A DNA stretch of 64,000 nt from Ptychodera flava (taxonomy: Eukaryota > Hemichordata > Enteropneusta > Ptychoderidae), in NCBI RefSeq assembly GCF_041260155.1, contig NW_027248277.1:20364872-20428871 (forward strand), written 5' to 3'. Shown piece after piece: positions 1 through 13,505 of this stretch. The position numbers and the translations under genes were made by a program. Position 1 is the first letter of the stretch. Each line of letters begins with the position of its first letter. The notes under the pieces are model-generated. The model made no database searches, was not told the DNA's origin, and worked only from the letters and a program-made list of their open reading frames with translations.

Positions 1-246
1 CTTCCACTGCAAATGCTATGTTTGCCATCCAGCATCATGGCACTCTTGATGATTTCCATATATTTGCACTTTTTCCGGAATTTGCTGCTGCAAAAATTCC
101 TCAGTTGGAACTGTCAACTTTATCACCACGCATTTCCTTTGTGTAGTCGAATAAATGGTGACGTCCGGTCGCTTGGCTTTAATAATGTGATAGTGTGCAG
201 AAAGTTTTATTCGTTACAGAGCTCAAAGGAAGCACAAAAAATATTG

Positions 247-475
247 AAATTTGGTCCAATTTTAATGTAAATGGTCATGCGAATTGATTACCATGAAATA
301 TGCCCGTATTTCAACTTTCATTGTTTGGTTCCAGGGTGTGTGACCGAATACGGTCAGGGATTGCGCGGATAGCACAAAGAAAGCACATTCAGGATCAAAA
401 TTTGGTCCAATTTTAATGAAAACGGTCGTATGAACCCATAATGTAATGAAATTTACCCGTATCTCGAATGCCACT
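247..475. repeat. Short internal direct repeat
   Basis: Two related stretches begin at 247 and 398 with the shared start aaatttggtccaattttaat and continue with similar sequence. The spacing is about 151 bp. The pair is repeated in copies B and C of the 5.3-kb unit. Confidence 0.6.
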
Positions 476-1345
476 CTTTGATTTTAAGATGGAAAATGGT
501 TGGCCTGATACTGTCACGGAATCTGTCCAATCTTTAGGCTGCGTTCACAAATAATGGTTGGGGGAGGAGGGGGGTCTCGAGGAATCGTGACTGAAATCTT
601 ATTTTCTCTCAGCTCCCTCAAATAGCTTTAAAAATTTTAAGTCCCCCGTCTGTATGATCAAAAATTTCAAGTCCCCACCCATTATCATCAGTGGTCTTCC
701 CAGGATTTTCTGGTAGAGTGGAGACCAATCTGTTGTTAACCAAAAATTAACGAATGGCGGCCACCACACTATAATTGCTCGGGGATAACACTGATCATAT
801 AGCCACATATGTATTAGGGATGCATGCAATGAAAATATATAAACAGTATTTGGCAGTTCTGCTCGCAAATGTTCAACACTACCTGCTATTAGCAGTTTGT
901 AGAGCCATATTCCTAAAGCTAGTTCTTAAATTGATTCATTTTTAACACATCAGAGGACTTTTTATTTATCAGTCAGAGCCACTTTTACTTAATCCAACTC
1001 GATCTAGCCACGCCAATGGCACCTGCAGAAGAGCACACAAAATGATGACCATGAAAGAGTATGCAAATTGTTAATTCCTGGCAACATGGATGCTACTTAT
1101 AAATTTTACAAAATTGACAATACTTGAGGGTTAAAATATTCCATCAAATAAAAGTTTTAATTGTTGAAATTTTTTGGTGTCATCATGGTAAATTTGGTAA
1201 CATTAAAATAAGTCCATCTGGTCATACATTTTTTTATTTAAATTAGAATCTTTACTATACAAATTTTACTTATAGTGTTAATTTACCATGAGAATATTAA
1301 AATTTAGAAATTCAAGCATGGTGACCCCATCTTTTTTGATTATTC

Positions 1346-1538
1346 TCATACGCCAGAATTCAAAAGTCCCTGATAACTATCCCGTCTCCTGGTCTTGATG
1401 TGTTGCTTTCTGGCCTGATCTTGTGTACAAATATATGTTCCGCTGTCATGAGTGTCACATGACCCGAACTCTTCTTCAGCTACTTCATAGTCAGAGCTAT
1501 ATCTGTCACTACTTCTATTGTATACAGTAGCAGTGACA
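1346..1538 (-). CDS. Candidate 3'-terminal coding exon (copy A)
   Basis: On the minus strand a strong acceptor (pyrimidine-rich tract ending ccttgcag) is followed by an open frame of about 63 codons ending in TGA at 1346-1348. The predicted tail is hydrophilic, with acidic and Ser/Tyr-rich parts, then a basic RRR motif, and ends in LLNSGV. The frame is kept in all three tandem copies. No upstream exon was found and I recognise no family, so it could be the cytoplasmic tail of a receptor-like gene or an accidental open frame. A DSGTYIC stretch recalls immunoglobulin domains, but nothing else of such a domain is present. Confidence 0.3.
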
Positions 1539-2413
1539 CTGCAAGGAGGCAGTAGCTGTATTAACTTTGATATAATTTTGACAATAATTTTTTTCTGTGT
1601 ATACAACAGTATTCTTGTTCTACTCCCTACAGAGTGTGAACTATCCAGTATTCAGCTTGCTAACACAGCCTGTGAATATGTATCCAGCATTTGTATCAAC
1701 ATTCCTATATGCAAGCATTTGTCGACAAACTGAATAATATGCATTTCAGCACACTGTAGGAACACAGCAAGCAAGTGTATTTGATATATTACGTAGAACT
1801 ATTAAAAAAATTATCGACAGTTGCAGCTTCTGCTCCGATACTAGGCCTACCTGTTTGCTTTTAGATTTTTTCGAGACAAAAGTTATGAAATGAGGGAAAT
1901 TGATTCTAGATCTTGTATAATCATTACTAAAATAACACACAACAGTGAGCCAAGCAGTTCATTTTGTCATCAGCTGTGAATAAATGTGATTGACAAACAA
2001 ATACGATTTCACAAAGTTTCTTTCTACTTAACTCATAAGTACACCATTGAAGACAGTAGCCTAGAGGTATCAGCATGAGTGTCTAAATTGTTCATTCTCA
2101 ACATTTTTGCTGTCATCATTTCAAAAGTTCAATACCTTTATGTCAACTTCTTCTCGCGGGGAGACATATATCTGGTGTGGCATGATTTTAGAATAGGGAC
2201 TTGCTCAAAATTCAAAAGAATTTGTGAAAAATAGACATATCTATGATAGGGCTTTAAATTATTTCTATATCTAGCCACTGATAGTCAAAGTTGAATACCT
2301 GTTGTTTATGGCATGAGAGGTGTGTTTGGTAAGTTCAGCCTTACGATGTTGACAGGTTAAATTGTCAAAAAACTTACCTTTGCTGTATTCATATTACACG
2401 TTCATTTTTAGCA

Positions 2414-2860
2414 AGATTTAAAAATCGCAAAAGCCGCAAACGCGAAAGCAGAGGAGAAAAACAGTCTCAAAAAAGTCCCATTGTCAGTATTTGTTATTGA
2501 GAAACTGGATTCAGCGTGTTGTCCTGAAACAAGCTGTAACTAGCGCGAATCCAATGGCGACAAGGCATAGCTGTTTTGGAATTGTCCCTTCGACCTATTC
2601 ATTACGTTGTCCTTATTACCCACACTGCACTTCGGGGCAGTCTGGGTAACCAAGACTACCTTTCATGGCAAAAATAATTGATGCAAACAGATATCGGATA
2701 AAGGTTTTCTATCTGCTTTTACAAAGCTTGTTGACGTTGTACTAAATCTTTTCAGGCAACTGGGAACTTCAACAACTATACTTAGCACTGAGGCAAACCA
2801 AAATGGACGCTTCTACTTTGTAAATTTAATCAGGAAAATAATGCAAATCTTTACATAATC
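2414..2860 (+). other. Candidate plus-strand splice acceptors and short exons
   Basis: Two acceptor-like sites lie here. One ends in a T-rich tract and tag near 2414 (cag in copies B and C), followed by an open frame. The second, before 2756, has in copies B and C a perfect TACTAAC branch point followed by catctttgtcag; copy A has a shorter version. Two different frames are open after the second acceptor and copies disagree by single bases, so no protein is called. An ATG at 2554 with a possible GT donor after 2645 would join in frame in copy A, giving about 64 residues, but this could be chance. Confidence 0.2.
2616..2649. repeat. 13-bp inverted repeat (hairpin)
   Basis: TTACCCACACTGC and GCAGTCTGGGTAA pair with one mismatch around an 8-nt loop containing TTCGGG. 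The hairpin is unchanged in the other copies of the unit, at 7891-7924 and 13178-13211. Its function is unknown. It may be a foldback relic. Confidence 0.6.
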
Positions 2861-5297
2861 AACAAACGGGGTATTTTTCATTCAATGGGACATTAAAAGT
2901 AAAAAGTAACTTTACAAAATTTATAAATAAAGAAAATTCTTCCTGATGTCTTATAACTTGTTATTGCTAAATTTGGAAACATTAAGTACTTCATCATCAA
3001 GATATGAATTTGAATTTTAGCAGTCTCTCAGGCTTACAAATAATAGGGACCTTCCCCCTTTTACTACTTAGATAATTGGCCATCGTTCTTCCACGTGATG
3101 TCTTGAAAACTGATAGTATGCTTTGCATCGTGCATGATTTCATTTTCGTTCATTAATACTGGCTAGGGATGAATTCTTGCTAAATTTACATGAAACCAAA
3201 CATAATGAAAATACCAAATTTATTGAAAGATCACACTTTTGATGAAACAGTTGATAACCTTGAACAGGAAATTTTGTTTATTAATCTTTGATGCTTTGCT
3301 GTTGGATGAGCCTGATCAACCACTAAAATATGGCTGATTCTGCAAAGAATTATTTCCAAAACACAATCCACAGTTATTGTTACTGGTCATGTTGTAAGGT
3401 TACCCATTTCATTCATCACCATGCCAAAATTACGTGCTGTTTTGCAACTATCTCCTAAAAGTGAAAAAAACGGATATGAAGACTTGTTTTTCAAACATCT
3501 GAGTCTCACTTTACATATCAATTAGACTTCAAAAGTGAAAGAGACTCTGTCAGCTACTGTGAAATTGAAATCTTCCTTCAAACCAATTCAACTATGCAAT
3601 AATTTGACGCGTTTTCACAGTTCAACTTCCAATGTAGCATATATTACTCTGTCTATACTGAATGGGTTTTTAAATACTTCAATATATTTCGAGTATTGTG
3701 CTGGTAAATTGACATTCAGGTATGCTGACAATGAAGTGACCTTGAAAGAAGTTTGGTAGCACTTTTGGAAACTGTATTACTGCTTAGGGGAGGTAAGATA
3801 CACCTGAGACAGCTTAGTTTTATGTTCACAAAAGTATTGTATAATTTAACTCAGTCAAACTTTAAATCATAAGTCTGTTCATTAGTGAATGGCATTTATA
3901 AGATGTGAGAGATGTTTCACTGAGATACTTTGCTGTGCTCAGAGTATAATGTTCGAATGTTTTAAAAATCACGCATGATTTTGCCCACCTTATTATTTTT
4001 ACAGATTTTTAACACATTACAAATAACTGTTGGCTGTAATTTGCCAGGTTGTTCCTACCACTAAACATACACTGTTTCACACCTTTGCTTAAACCCTTCT
4101 TTTCACTTTGACACCTCCCTTTAGCATTGTCCATTACTCACAATGCATTTGGCCTTGTGCTTCTTTGTCCATTCTGCAAGTACATCTGATGAAGGAGAAT
4201 GTTGTCTTCGAAAGCTTATGTTACAGTAAAACAGTTGATCAACAGTGTGCTACCCTTAACAATATTGATGTTTACCTAAGATTAATCGTTTGCTTTTGAC
4301 GAGTTACTTTGAGTGTCAAGTTTATTGAGATCAACGTCCTCTTTGGGGGTAATGAACTTGACACTTATGGTGACCCCTCAGAATCGAATGTTTAATTTTA
4401 CGCTAACTGTCATAACTAAAAATAGTGTCATTTGTGTTTCAATCAATATTGTATTATTTCAATAGTTTCACACGAAATTTATGTAAAATTAGCTGTTGGT
4501 CCGTAGCTGTGGTGATTTACGAGACGTTGACTGAAAACAACACAGCGACCGACCTACAGCTAATGCAAATATGCCCCCTCAAAACCGCCTAGTTCAAACT
4601 TCGAACACCCCTCAGAACCATGTAATAAAACGCAACCCCTTCCCCTATTTCCTCCCGTAAAATTGAGTCTCCCGAAACTGAAGTCAGATGGAGCCAATTT
4701 CTAATGTCGAATTTGTTTTGTGTTTACATTTTACGATGGGAGTTGACATGACGTCATGAATATTGTTTATCGTACTCAGGACTACTAAAAACGTACTTGC
4801 GTGTGGCAATTTACCCACTTCGTGATTCCGATTTTCATTAATTTACCCAATTAGTGATCCGATTTTCAATAATTGATTAGAAATAGGATGACCGATGAAG
4901 TTAACACCATGACCATCCAGAGCCACTTTCTGGCATGGTCTGCAACACTGCCTTTATTTGACATGCACAGAAAATAAAAGATATAACACCAAGCCCAGGG
5001 TCATCTTTTGACTACCTATTCAGATTTCAAACAGATTGCAGCTGCTCTAGACTGTGACGGGCGGTGGTAGGTTAAGTGCTTTGGCCCTGGGGACCCTCCC
5101 TCTCCAGCTTCCGTGCTGTTGTCTGTTCCGGTCTGTGTACTAACTTCCAAAGATTTTATTATTTCTTGCTAGCCAGAGTGTATGTTGCTCTCAGGGCTGT
5201 CATGGAGATGTTATATGTACAGCCATCCTGATTTCTTTATTTGAGAGACCCATGTATTGAGGCATGAACGGAGAGTCACATTAACCTCTGGAACCCA

Positions 5298-8200
5298 CTT
5301 CCACTGCAAATGCTATGTTTGCCATCCAGCATCATGGCACTCTTGGATGATTTCCATATATTTGCACTTTTTCCTGGAATTTGCTGCTGCAAAAATTCCT
5401 CATTGGAACTGTCAACTTATCACCACGCATTTCCTTTGTGTAGTCGAATAAATGGTGACGTCCGGTCGCTTGGCTTTAATAATGTGATAGTGTGCAGAAA
5501 GTTTTATTCGTTACAGAGCTCAAAGGAAGCACAAAAAATATTGAAATTTGGTCCAATTTTAATGTAAATGGTCATGCGAATTGATTACCATGAAATATGC
5601 CCGTATTTCAACTTTCATTGTTTGATTCCAGGGTGTGTGACCGAATACGGTCGGGATTGCGCTGATAGCACAAAGAAAGCACATTGAGGATCAAAATTTG
5701 GTCCAATTTTAATGAAAACGGTCGTATGAACCCATAATGTAATGAAATTTACCCGTATCTCGAATGCCACTCTTTGATTTTAAGATGGAAAATGGTTGGC
5801 CTGATACTGTCACGGAATCTGTCCAATCTTTAGGCTGCGTTCACAAATAATGGTTGGGGGAGGAGGGGGGTCTCGAGGAATCGTGACTGAAATCTTATTT
5901 TCTCTCAGCTCCCTCAAATAGCTTTAAAAATTTAAGTCCCCCGTCTGTATGATCAAAAATTTCAAGTCCCCACCCATTATCATCAGTGGTCTTCCCAGGA
6001 TTTTCTGGTAGAGTGGAGACCAATCTGTTGTTAACCAAAAATTAACGAATGGCGGCCACCACACTATAATTGCTCGGGGGATAACACTGATCATATAGCC
6101 ACATATGTATTAGGGATGCATGCAATGAAAATATATAAACAAGTATTTGGCAGTTCTGCTCGCAAATGTTCAACACTACCTGCTATTAGCAGTTTGTAGA
6201 GCCATATTCCTAAAGCTAGTTCTTAAATTGATTCATTTTTAACACATCAGAGGACTTTTTATTTATCAGTCAGAGCCACTTTTACTTAATCCAACTCGAT
6301 CTAGCCACGCCAATGGCACCTGCAGAAGAGCACACAAAATGATGACCATGAAAGAGTATGCAAATTGTTAATTCCTGGCAACATGGATGCTACTTATAAA
6401 TTTTACAAAATTGACAATACTTGAGGGTTAAAATATTTCATCAAATAAAAGTTTTAATTGTTGAAATTTTTGGTGTCATCATGGTAAATATGGTAACATT
6501 AAAATAAGTCCATCTGGTCATACATTTTCATTTAAATTAAATCTTTACCATACAAATTTTACTTATATTGTTAATTTACCATGAGAATATTAAAATCTAG
6601 AAATTCAAGCATGGTGACCCAATCTTTTTTATTATTCTCATAGGCCAGAATTCAAAAGTCCCTGATAATTATCCCGTCTCCTGGTCTTGATGTGTTGCTT
6701 TCTGGCCTGATCTTGTGTACAAATATATGTTCCGCTGTCATGAGTGTCACATGACCCGAACTCTTCTTCAGCTACTTCATAGTCAGAGCTATATCTGTCA
6801 CTACTTCTATTGTATACAGTAGCAGTGACACTGCAAGGAGGCAGTAGCTGTATTAACTTTGATATAATTTTGACAATAATTTTTTTCTGTGTATACAACA
6901 GTATTCTTGTTCTACTCCCTACAGAGTGTTGAACTATCCAGTATTCAGCTTGCTAACACAGCCTGTGAATATGTATCCAGCATTTGTATCAACATTCCTA
7001 TATGCAAGCATTTGTCGACAAACTGAATAATATGCATTTCAGCATACTGTAGGAACACAGCAAGCAAGTGTATTGATATATTACGTAGAACTATTAAAAA
7101 AATTATCGACAGTTGCAGCTTCTGCTCCGATACTAGGCCTACCTGTTTGCTTTTAGATTTTTTCGAGACAAAAGTTATGAAATGAGGGAAATTGGTTCTA
7201 GATCTTGTATAATCATTACTAAAATAACACACAACAGTGAGCCAAGCAGTTCATTTGTCATCAGCTGTGAATAAATGTGATTGACAAACAAATACGATTT
7301 CACAAAGTTCTTTCTACTTAGCTCATAAGTACACCATTGAAGACAGTAGCCTAGAGTAGCATGAGTGTCAAAATCGTTCATTCTCAACATTTTTGCTGTC
7401 ATCATTTCAAAAGTTCAATACCTTTATGTCAACTTCTTCTCGCGGGGAGACATATATCTGGTGTGGCATGATTTTAGAATAGGGACTTGCTCAAAATTCA
7501 AAAGAATTTGTGAAAAATAGACATATCTATGATAGGGCTTTAAATTATTTCTATATCTAGCCACTGATAGTCAAAGTTGAATACCTGTTGTTTATGGCAT
7601 GAGAGGTGTGTTTGGTAAGTTCAGCCTTACGATGTTGACAGGTTAAATTGTCAAAAAATTTACCTTTGCTGTATTCATATTACACGTTCATTTTCAGCAA
7701 GATTTAGAAATCGCAAAAGCCCGTCAAGGAGAAAAACAGTCTCAAAAAAGTCCCATTGTCAGTATTTGTTAAAGAGAAACTGGATTCAGCGTGTTGTCCT
7801 GAAACAAGCTGTAACTAGCGCGAATCCAATGGCGACAAGGCATAGCTGTTTTGGAATTGTCCCTTCGACCTATCCATTACGTTGTCCTTATTACCCACAC
7901 TGCACTTCGGGGCAGTCTGGGTAACCAAGACTACCTTTCATGGCAAAAATAATTGATGCAAACAGATATCGGATAAAGGTTTTCTATCTGCTTTTACAAA
8001 GCTTGTTGACGTTGTACTAACATCTTTGTCAGGCAACTGGAACTTCAACAACTATACTTAGCACTGAGGCAAACCAAAATGGACGCTTCTACTTTGTAAA
8101 TTAATCAGGAAAATAATGCAAATCTTTACATAATCAACAAACGGGGTATTTTTCATTCAATGGGTCATTAAAAGTAAAAAGTAACTTTACAAAATTTATA

Positions 8201-10578
8201 AATAAAGAAAATTCTTCCTGATGTCTTATAACTTGTTATTGCTAAATTTGGAAACATTAAGTACTTCATCATCAAGATATGAATTTGAATTTTAGCAGTC
8301 TCCCAGGCTTACAAATAATAGGGACCTTCCCCCCTTTTACTACTTAGATAATTGGCCATCGTTCTTCCACGTGATGTCTTAAAAACTGATAGTATGCTTT
8401 CCATCGTGCATGATTTCATTTTCGTTCATTAATACTGGCTAGTGATGAATTCTTGCTAAATATTACATGAAACCAAACATAATGAAAATACCAAATTTAT
8501 TGAAAGATCACACTTTTGATGAAACAGTTGATAACCTTGAACAGGAAATTTTGTTGATTTATCTTTGATGCTTTGCTGTTTGATGAGCCTGATCAACCAC
8601 TAAAATATGGCTGATTCTGCAAAAGAATTATTTCCAAAACACAATCCACAGTTATTGTTACTGGTCATGTTGTAAGGTTACCCATTTCATTCATCACCAT
8701 GCCAAAATTACGTGCTGTTTTGCAACTATCTCCTAAAAGTGAAAAAACGGATATGAAGACTTGTTTTTCAAAATCTGAGTCTCACTTTACATATCAATTA
8801 GACTTCAAAAGTGAAAGAGACTCTGGTCAGCTACTGTGAAATTGAAAATCTTCCTTCAAACCAATTCAACTATGCAATAATTTGACGCGTTTTCACAGTT
8901 CGACTTCCAATGTAGCATATATTACTCTGTCTATACTGAATGGGTTTTTAAATTCTTCAATATCTTTCGAGTATTGTGGTGGTAAATTGACATTCAGGTA
9001 TGCTGAAAATGAAGTGGCTTGAAAGAAGTTTCGTAGCACTTTTGGAAACTGTATTACTGCTTAGGGGAGGTAAGATACACCTAAGACAGCTAAGTTGTAT
9101 GTTCACAAAAGTATTGTATATTGTAACACAGTTAAACTTTAAATCATAAGTCTGTGCATTAGTGAATGGTATTTATAAGATGTGAGAGATGTTTCACTGA
9201 GATAAGCTGCTGTGCTCAGAGTATAATTGTTCGAATGTTTTAAAAATCACGCATGATTTTGCCCACCTTATTTATTTTTACAGATTTTTAACACATTACA
9301 AATAACTGTTGGCTGTAATTGCCATGTTATTCCTACCACTAAACATACACTGTTTTCACACCTTTGCTTAAACCCTTCTTTTCACTTTGACACCTCCCTT
9401 TAGCATTGTCCTTTACTCACAATGCATTTGGCCTTGTGCTTCCTTGTCCATTCTGCAAGTACATCTGATGAAGGAGAATGTTGTCTTCGAAAGCTTATGT
9501 TACAGTAAAACAGTTGATCAACAGTGTGCTACCCTTAACAATATTGATGTTTACCTAAGATTAATCGTTTGCTTTTGACGAGTTACTTTGAGTGTCAAGT
9601 TTATTGAGATCAACGTCCTCTTTGGGGGTAATGAACTTGACACTTATGGTGACCCCTCAGAATCGAATGTTTAATTTTACGCTAACTGTCATAACTAAAA
9701 ATAGTGTCATTTGTGTTTCAATCAATATTGTATTATTTCAATAGTTTCATACGAAATTTATGTAAAATTAGCTGTTGGTCCGTAGCTGTGGTGATTTACG
9801 AGACGTTGACTGAAAACAACACAGCGACCGACCTACAGCTAATGCAAATATGCCCCCTCAACACCGCCTAGTTCAAACTTCGAACACCCCTCAGAACCAT
9901 GTAGTAAAACGCAACCCCTTCCCCTATTTCCTCCCGTAAAATTGATTCTCCCGAAACTGAAGTCAGATGGAGCCAATTTCTAATGTCGAATTTGTTTTGT
10001 GTTTACATTTTACGATGGGAGTTGACATGACGTCATGAATATTGTTTATCGTACTCAGGACTACTAAAAACGTACTTGCGTGTGGCAATTTACCCACTTC
10101 GTGATTCCGATTTCATTAATTTACCCAATTAGTGATCCCGATTTTCAATAATTGATTAGAAATAGGATGACCGATGAAGTTAACACCATGACCATCTAGA
10201 GCCACTTTCTGGCATGGTCTGCAACACTGCCTTTATTTGACATGCACAGAAAATAAAAGATATAACACCAAGCCCAGGGTCATCTTTTGACTACCTAATC
10301 AGATTTCAAACAGATTGCAGCTGCCCTAGACTGTGGACGGGCGGTGGTAGGTTAAGTGCTTTGGCCCTGGGGACCCTCCCTCTCCATGCTTCCGTGCTGT
10401 TGTCTGTTCCGGTCTGTGTACTAACTTCCAAAGATTTTATTATTTCTTGCTAGCCAGAGTGTATGTTGCTCTCAGGGCTGTCATGGAGATGTTATATGTA
10501 CAGCCATCCTGATTTCTTTATTTGAGAGACCCATGTACTTGAGGCATGAACGGAGAGTCACATTAACCTTGGAACCCA
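5298..10578. repeat. 5.3-kb tandem repeat, copy B
   Basis: Second full copy of the unit, in the same orientation as copy A and directly abutting it. Most differences from A and C are one-base length changes in homopolymers. This pattern is typical of long-read consensus error, and also of recent paralogues. Confidence 0.9.
6638..6830 (-). CDS. Candidate 3'-terminal coding exon (copy B)
   Basis: Equivalent of the frame at 1346-1538, with the acceptor preserved and the same length. It differs by a Ser-to-Asn change near the end and a last residue of Leu instead of Val. Confidence 0.3.
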
Positions 10579-13405
10579 CTTGCACTGCAAATGCTATGTT
10601 TGCCATCCAGCATCATGGCACTCTTGGATGATTTCCATATATTTGCACTTTTTCCTGGAATTTGCTGCTGCAAAAATTCCTCATTGGAACTGTCAACTTT
10701 ATCACCACGCATTTCCTTTGTGTAGTCGAATAAATGGTGACGTCCGGTCGCTTGGCTTTAATAATGTGATAGTGTGCAGAAAGTTTATTCGTTACAGAGC
10801 TCAAAGGAAGCACAAAAAATATTGAAATTTGGTCCAATTTTAATGTAAATGGTCATGCGAATTGATTACCATGAAATATGCCCGTATTTCAACTTTCATT
10901 GTTTGGTTCCAGGGTGTGTGACCGAATACGGTCAGGGATTGCGCTGATAGCACAAAGAAAGCACATTGAGGATCAAAATTTGGTCCAATTTTAATGAAAA
11001 CGGTCGTATGAACCCATAATGTAATGAAATTTACCCGTATCTCGAATGCCACTCTTTGATTTTAAGATGGAAAATGGTTGGCCTGATACTGTCACGGAAT
11101 CTGTCCAATCTTTAGGCTGCGTTCACAAATAATGGTTGGGGAGGAGGGGGGTCTCGAGGAATCGTGACTGAAATCTTATTTTCTCTCAGCTCCCTCAAAT
11201 AGCTTTAAAAATTTTAAGTCCCCCGTCTGTATGATCAAAAATTTCAAGTCCCCACCCATTATCATCAGTGGTCTTCCCAGGATTTTCTGGTAGAGTGGAG
11301 ACCAATCTGTTGTTAACCAAAAATTAACGAATGGCGGCCACCACACTATAATTGCTCGGGGATAACACTGATCATATAGCCACATATGTATTAGGGATGC
11401 ATGCAATGAAAATATATAAACAAGTATTTGGCAGTTCTGCTCGCAAATGTTCAACACTACCTGCTATTAGCAGTTTGTAGAGCCATATTCCTAAAGCTAG
11501 TTCTTAAATTGATTCATTTTTAACACATCAGAGGACTTTTTATTTATCAGTCAGAGCCACTTTTACTTAATCCAACTCGATCTAGCCACGCCAATGGCAC
11601 CTGCAGAAGAGCACACAAAATGATGACCATGAAAGAGTATGCAAATTGTTAATTCCTGGCAACATGGATGCTACTTATAAATTTTACAAAATTGACAATA
11701 CTTGAGGGTTAAAATATTTCATCAAATAAAGTTTTAATTGTTGAAATTTTTGGTGTCATCATGGTAAATATGGTAACATTAAAATAAGTCCATCTGGTCA
11801 TACATTTTTCATTTAAATTAGAATCTTTACCATACAAATTTTACTTATATTGTTAATTTACCATGAGAATATTAAAATCTAGAAATTCAAGCATGGTGAC
11901 CCCATCTTTTTTATTATTCTCATACGCCAGAATTCAAAAGTCCCTGATAACTATCCCGTCTCCTGGTCTTGATGTGTTGCTTTCTGGCCTGATCTTGTGT
12001 ACAAATATATGTTCCGCTGTCATGAGTGTCACATGACCCGAACTCTTCTTCAGCTACTTCATAGTCAGAGCTATATCTGTCACTACTTCTATTGTATACA
12101 GTAGCAGTGACACTGCAAGGAGGCAGTAGCTGTATTAACTTTGATATAATTTTGACAATAATTTTTTTCTGTGTATACAACAGTATTCTTGTTCTACTCC
12201 CTACAGAGTGTTGAACTATCCAGTATTCAGCTTGCTAACACAGCCTGTGAATATGTATCCAGCATTTGTATCAACATTCCTATATGCAAGCATTTGTCGA
12301 CAAACTGAATAATATGCATTTCAGCATACTGTAGGAACACAGCAAGCAAGTGTATTGATATATACGTAGAACTATTAAAAAAATTATCGACAGTTGCAGC
12401 TTCTGCTCCGATACTAGGCCTACCTGTTTGCTTTTAGATTTTTCGAGACAAAAGTTATGAAATGAGGGAAATTGATTCTAGATCTTGTATAATCATTACT
12501 AAAATAACACACAACAGTGAGCCAAGCAGTTCATTTTGTCATCAGCTGTGAATAAATGTGATTGACAAACAAATACGATTTCACAAAGTTTCTTTCTACT
12601 TAACTCATAAGTACACCATTGAAGACAGTAGCCTAGAGGTATCAGCATGAGTGTCAAAATTGTTCATTCTCAACATTTTTGCTGTGATCATTTCAAAAGT
12701 TCAATACCTTTATGTCAACTTCTTCTCGCGGGGGGACATATATCTGGTGTGGCATGATTTTAGAATAGGGACTTGCTCAAAATTCAAAAGAATTTGTGAA
12801 AAATAGACATATCTATGATAGGGCTTTAAATTATTTCTATATCTAGCCACTGATAGTCAAAGTTGAATACCTGTTGTTTATGGCATGAGAGGTGTGTTTG
12901 GTAAGTTCAGCCTTACGATGTTGACAGGTTAAATTGTCAAAAAACTTTACCTTTGCTGTATTCATATTACACGTTCATTTTCAGCAAGATTTAGAAATCG
13001 CAAAAGCCCGTCAAGGAGAAAAACAGTCTCAAAAAAGTCCCATGGTCAGTATTTGTTATTGAGAAACTGGATTCAGCGTGTTGTCCTGAAACAAGCTGTA
13101 ACTAGCGCGAATCCAATGGCGACAAGGCATAGCTGTTTTGGAATTGTCCCTTCGACCTATTCATTACGTTGTCCTTATTACCCACACTGCACTTCGGGGC
13201 AGTCTGGGTAACCAAGACTACCTTTCATGGCAAAAATAATTGATGCAAACAGATATCGGATAAAGGTTTTCTATCTGCTTTTACAAAGCTTGTTGACGTT
13301 GTACTAACATCTTTGTCAGGCAACTGGGAACTTCAACAACTATACTTAGCACTGAGGCAAACCAAAATGGACGCTTCTACTTTCGTAAATTTAATCAGGA
13401 AAATA
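10579..13405. repeat. 5.3-kb tandem repeat, copy C, cut by gap
   Basis: Third copy of the unit. It follows copies A and B up to the N run and is not resumed after it, so the true copy number is unknown. Its version of the block near 12985-13020 matches copy B rather than A. Confidence 0.9.
11920..12112 (-). CDS. Candidate 3'-terminal coding exon (copy C)
   Basis: Equivalent of the frame at 1346-1538, with the same length, acceptor and predicted residues as copy A. Confidence 0.3.
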
Positions 13406-13505
13406 NNNNNNNNNNNNNNNNNNNNNNNNNNNNNNNNNNNNNNNNNNNNNNNNNNNNNNNNNNNNNNNNNNNNNNNNNNNNNNNNNNNNNNNNNNNNNNN
13501 NNNNN
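13406..13505. other. Assembly gap (100 N)
   Basis: A run of exactly 100 N, the usual placeholder for a gap of unknown size. It interrupts the third 5.3-kb repeat copy. Confidence 1.

Larger units (their letters stand above)
1..5297. repeat. 5.3-kb tandem repeat, copy A
   Basis: The sequence at position 1 recurs at 5298 and at 10579, and near-identity holds through the whole unit, so this is a head-to-tail direct repeat with a period close to 5.3 kb. No known protein domain is recognisable in it. It contains a minus-strand exon-like frame near 1346-1538, a hairpin at 2616-2649, a plus-strand splice acceptor near 2756 and a short internal direct repeat near 247-475. Copy A differs from B and C by single-base indels and also by a real block difference near 2435-2455, where about 17 bases replace about 5. 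It is therefore not only a read-error duplicate. Confidence 0.9.

Noticed and set aside
1420-1480. Immunoglobulin-like DSGTYIC motif in the candidate exon
   Set aside because: No other strand, Trp or Cys spacing of an Ig domain is present.
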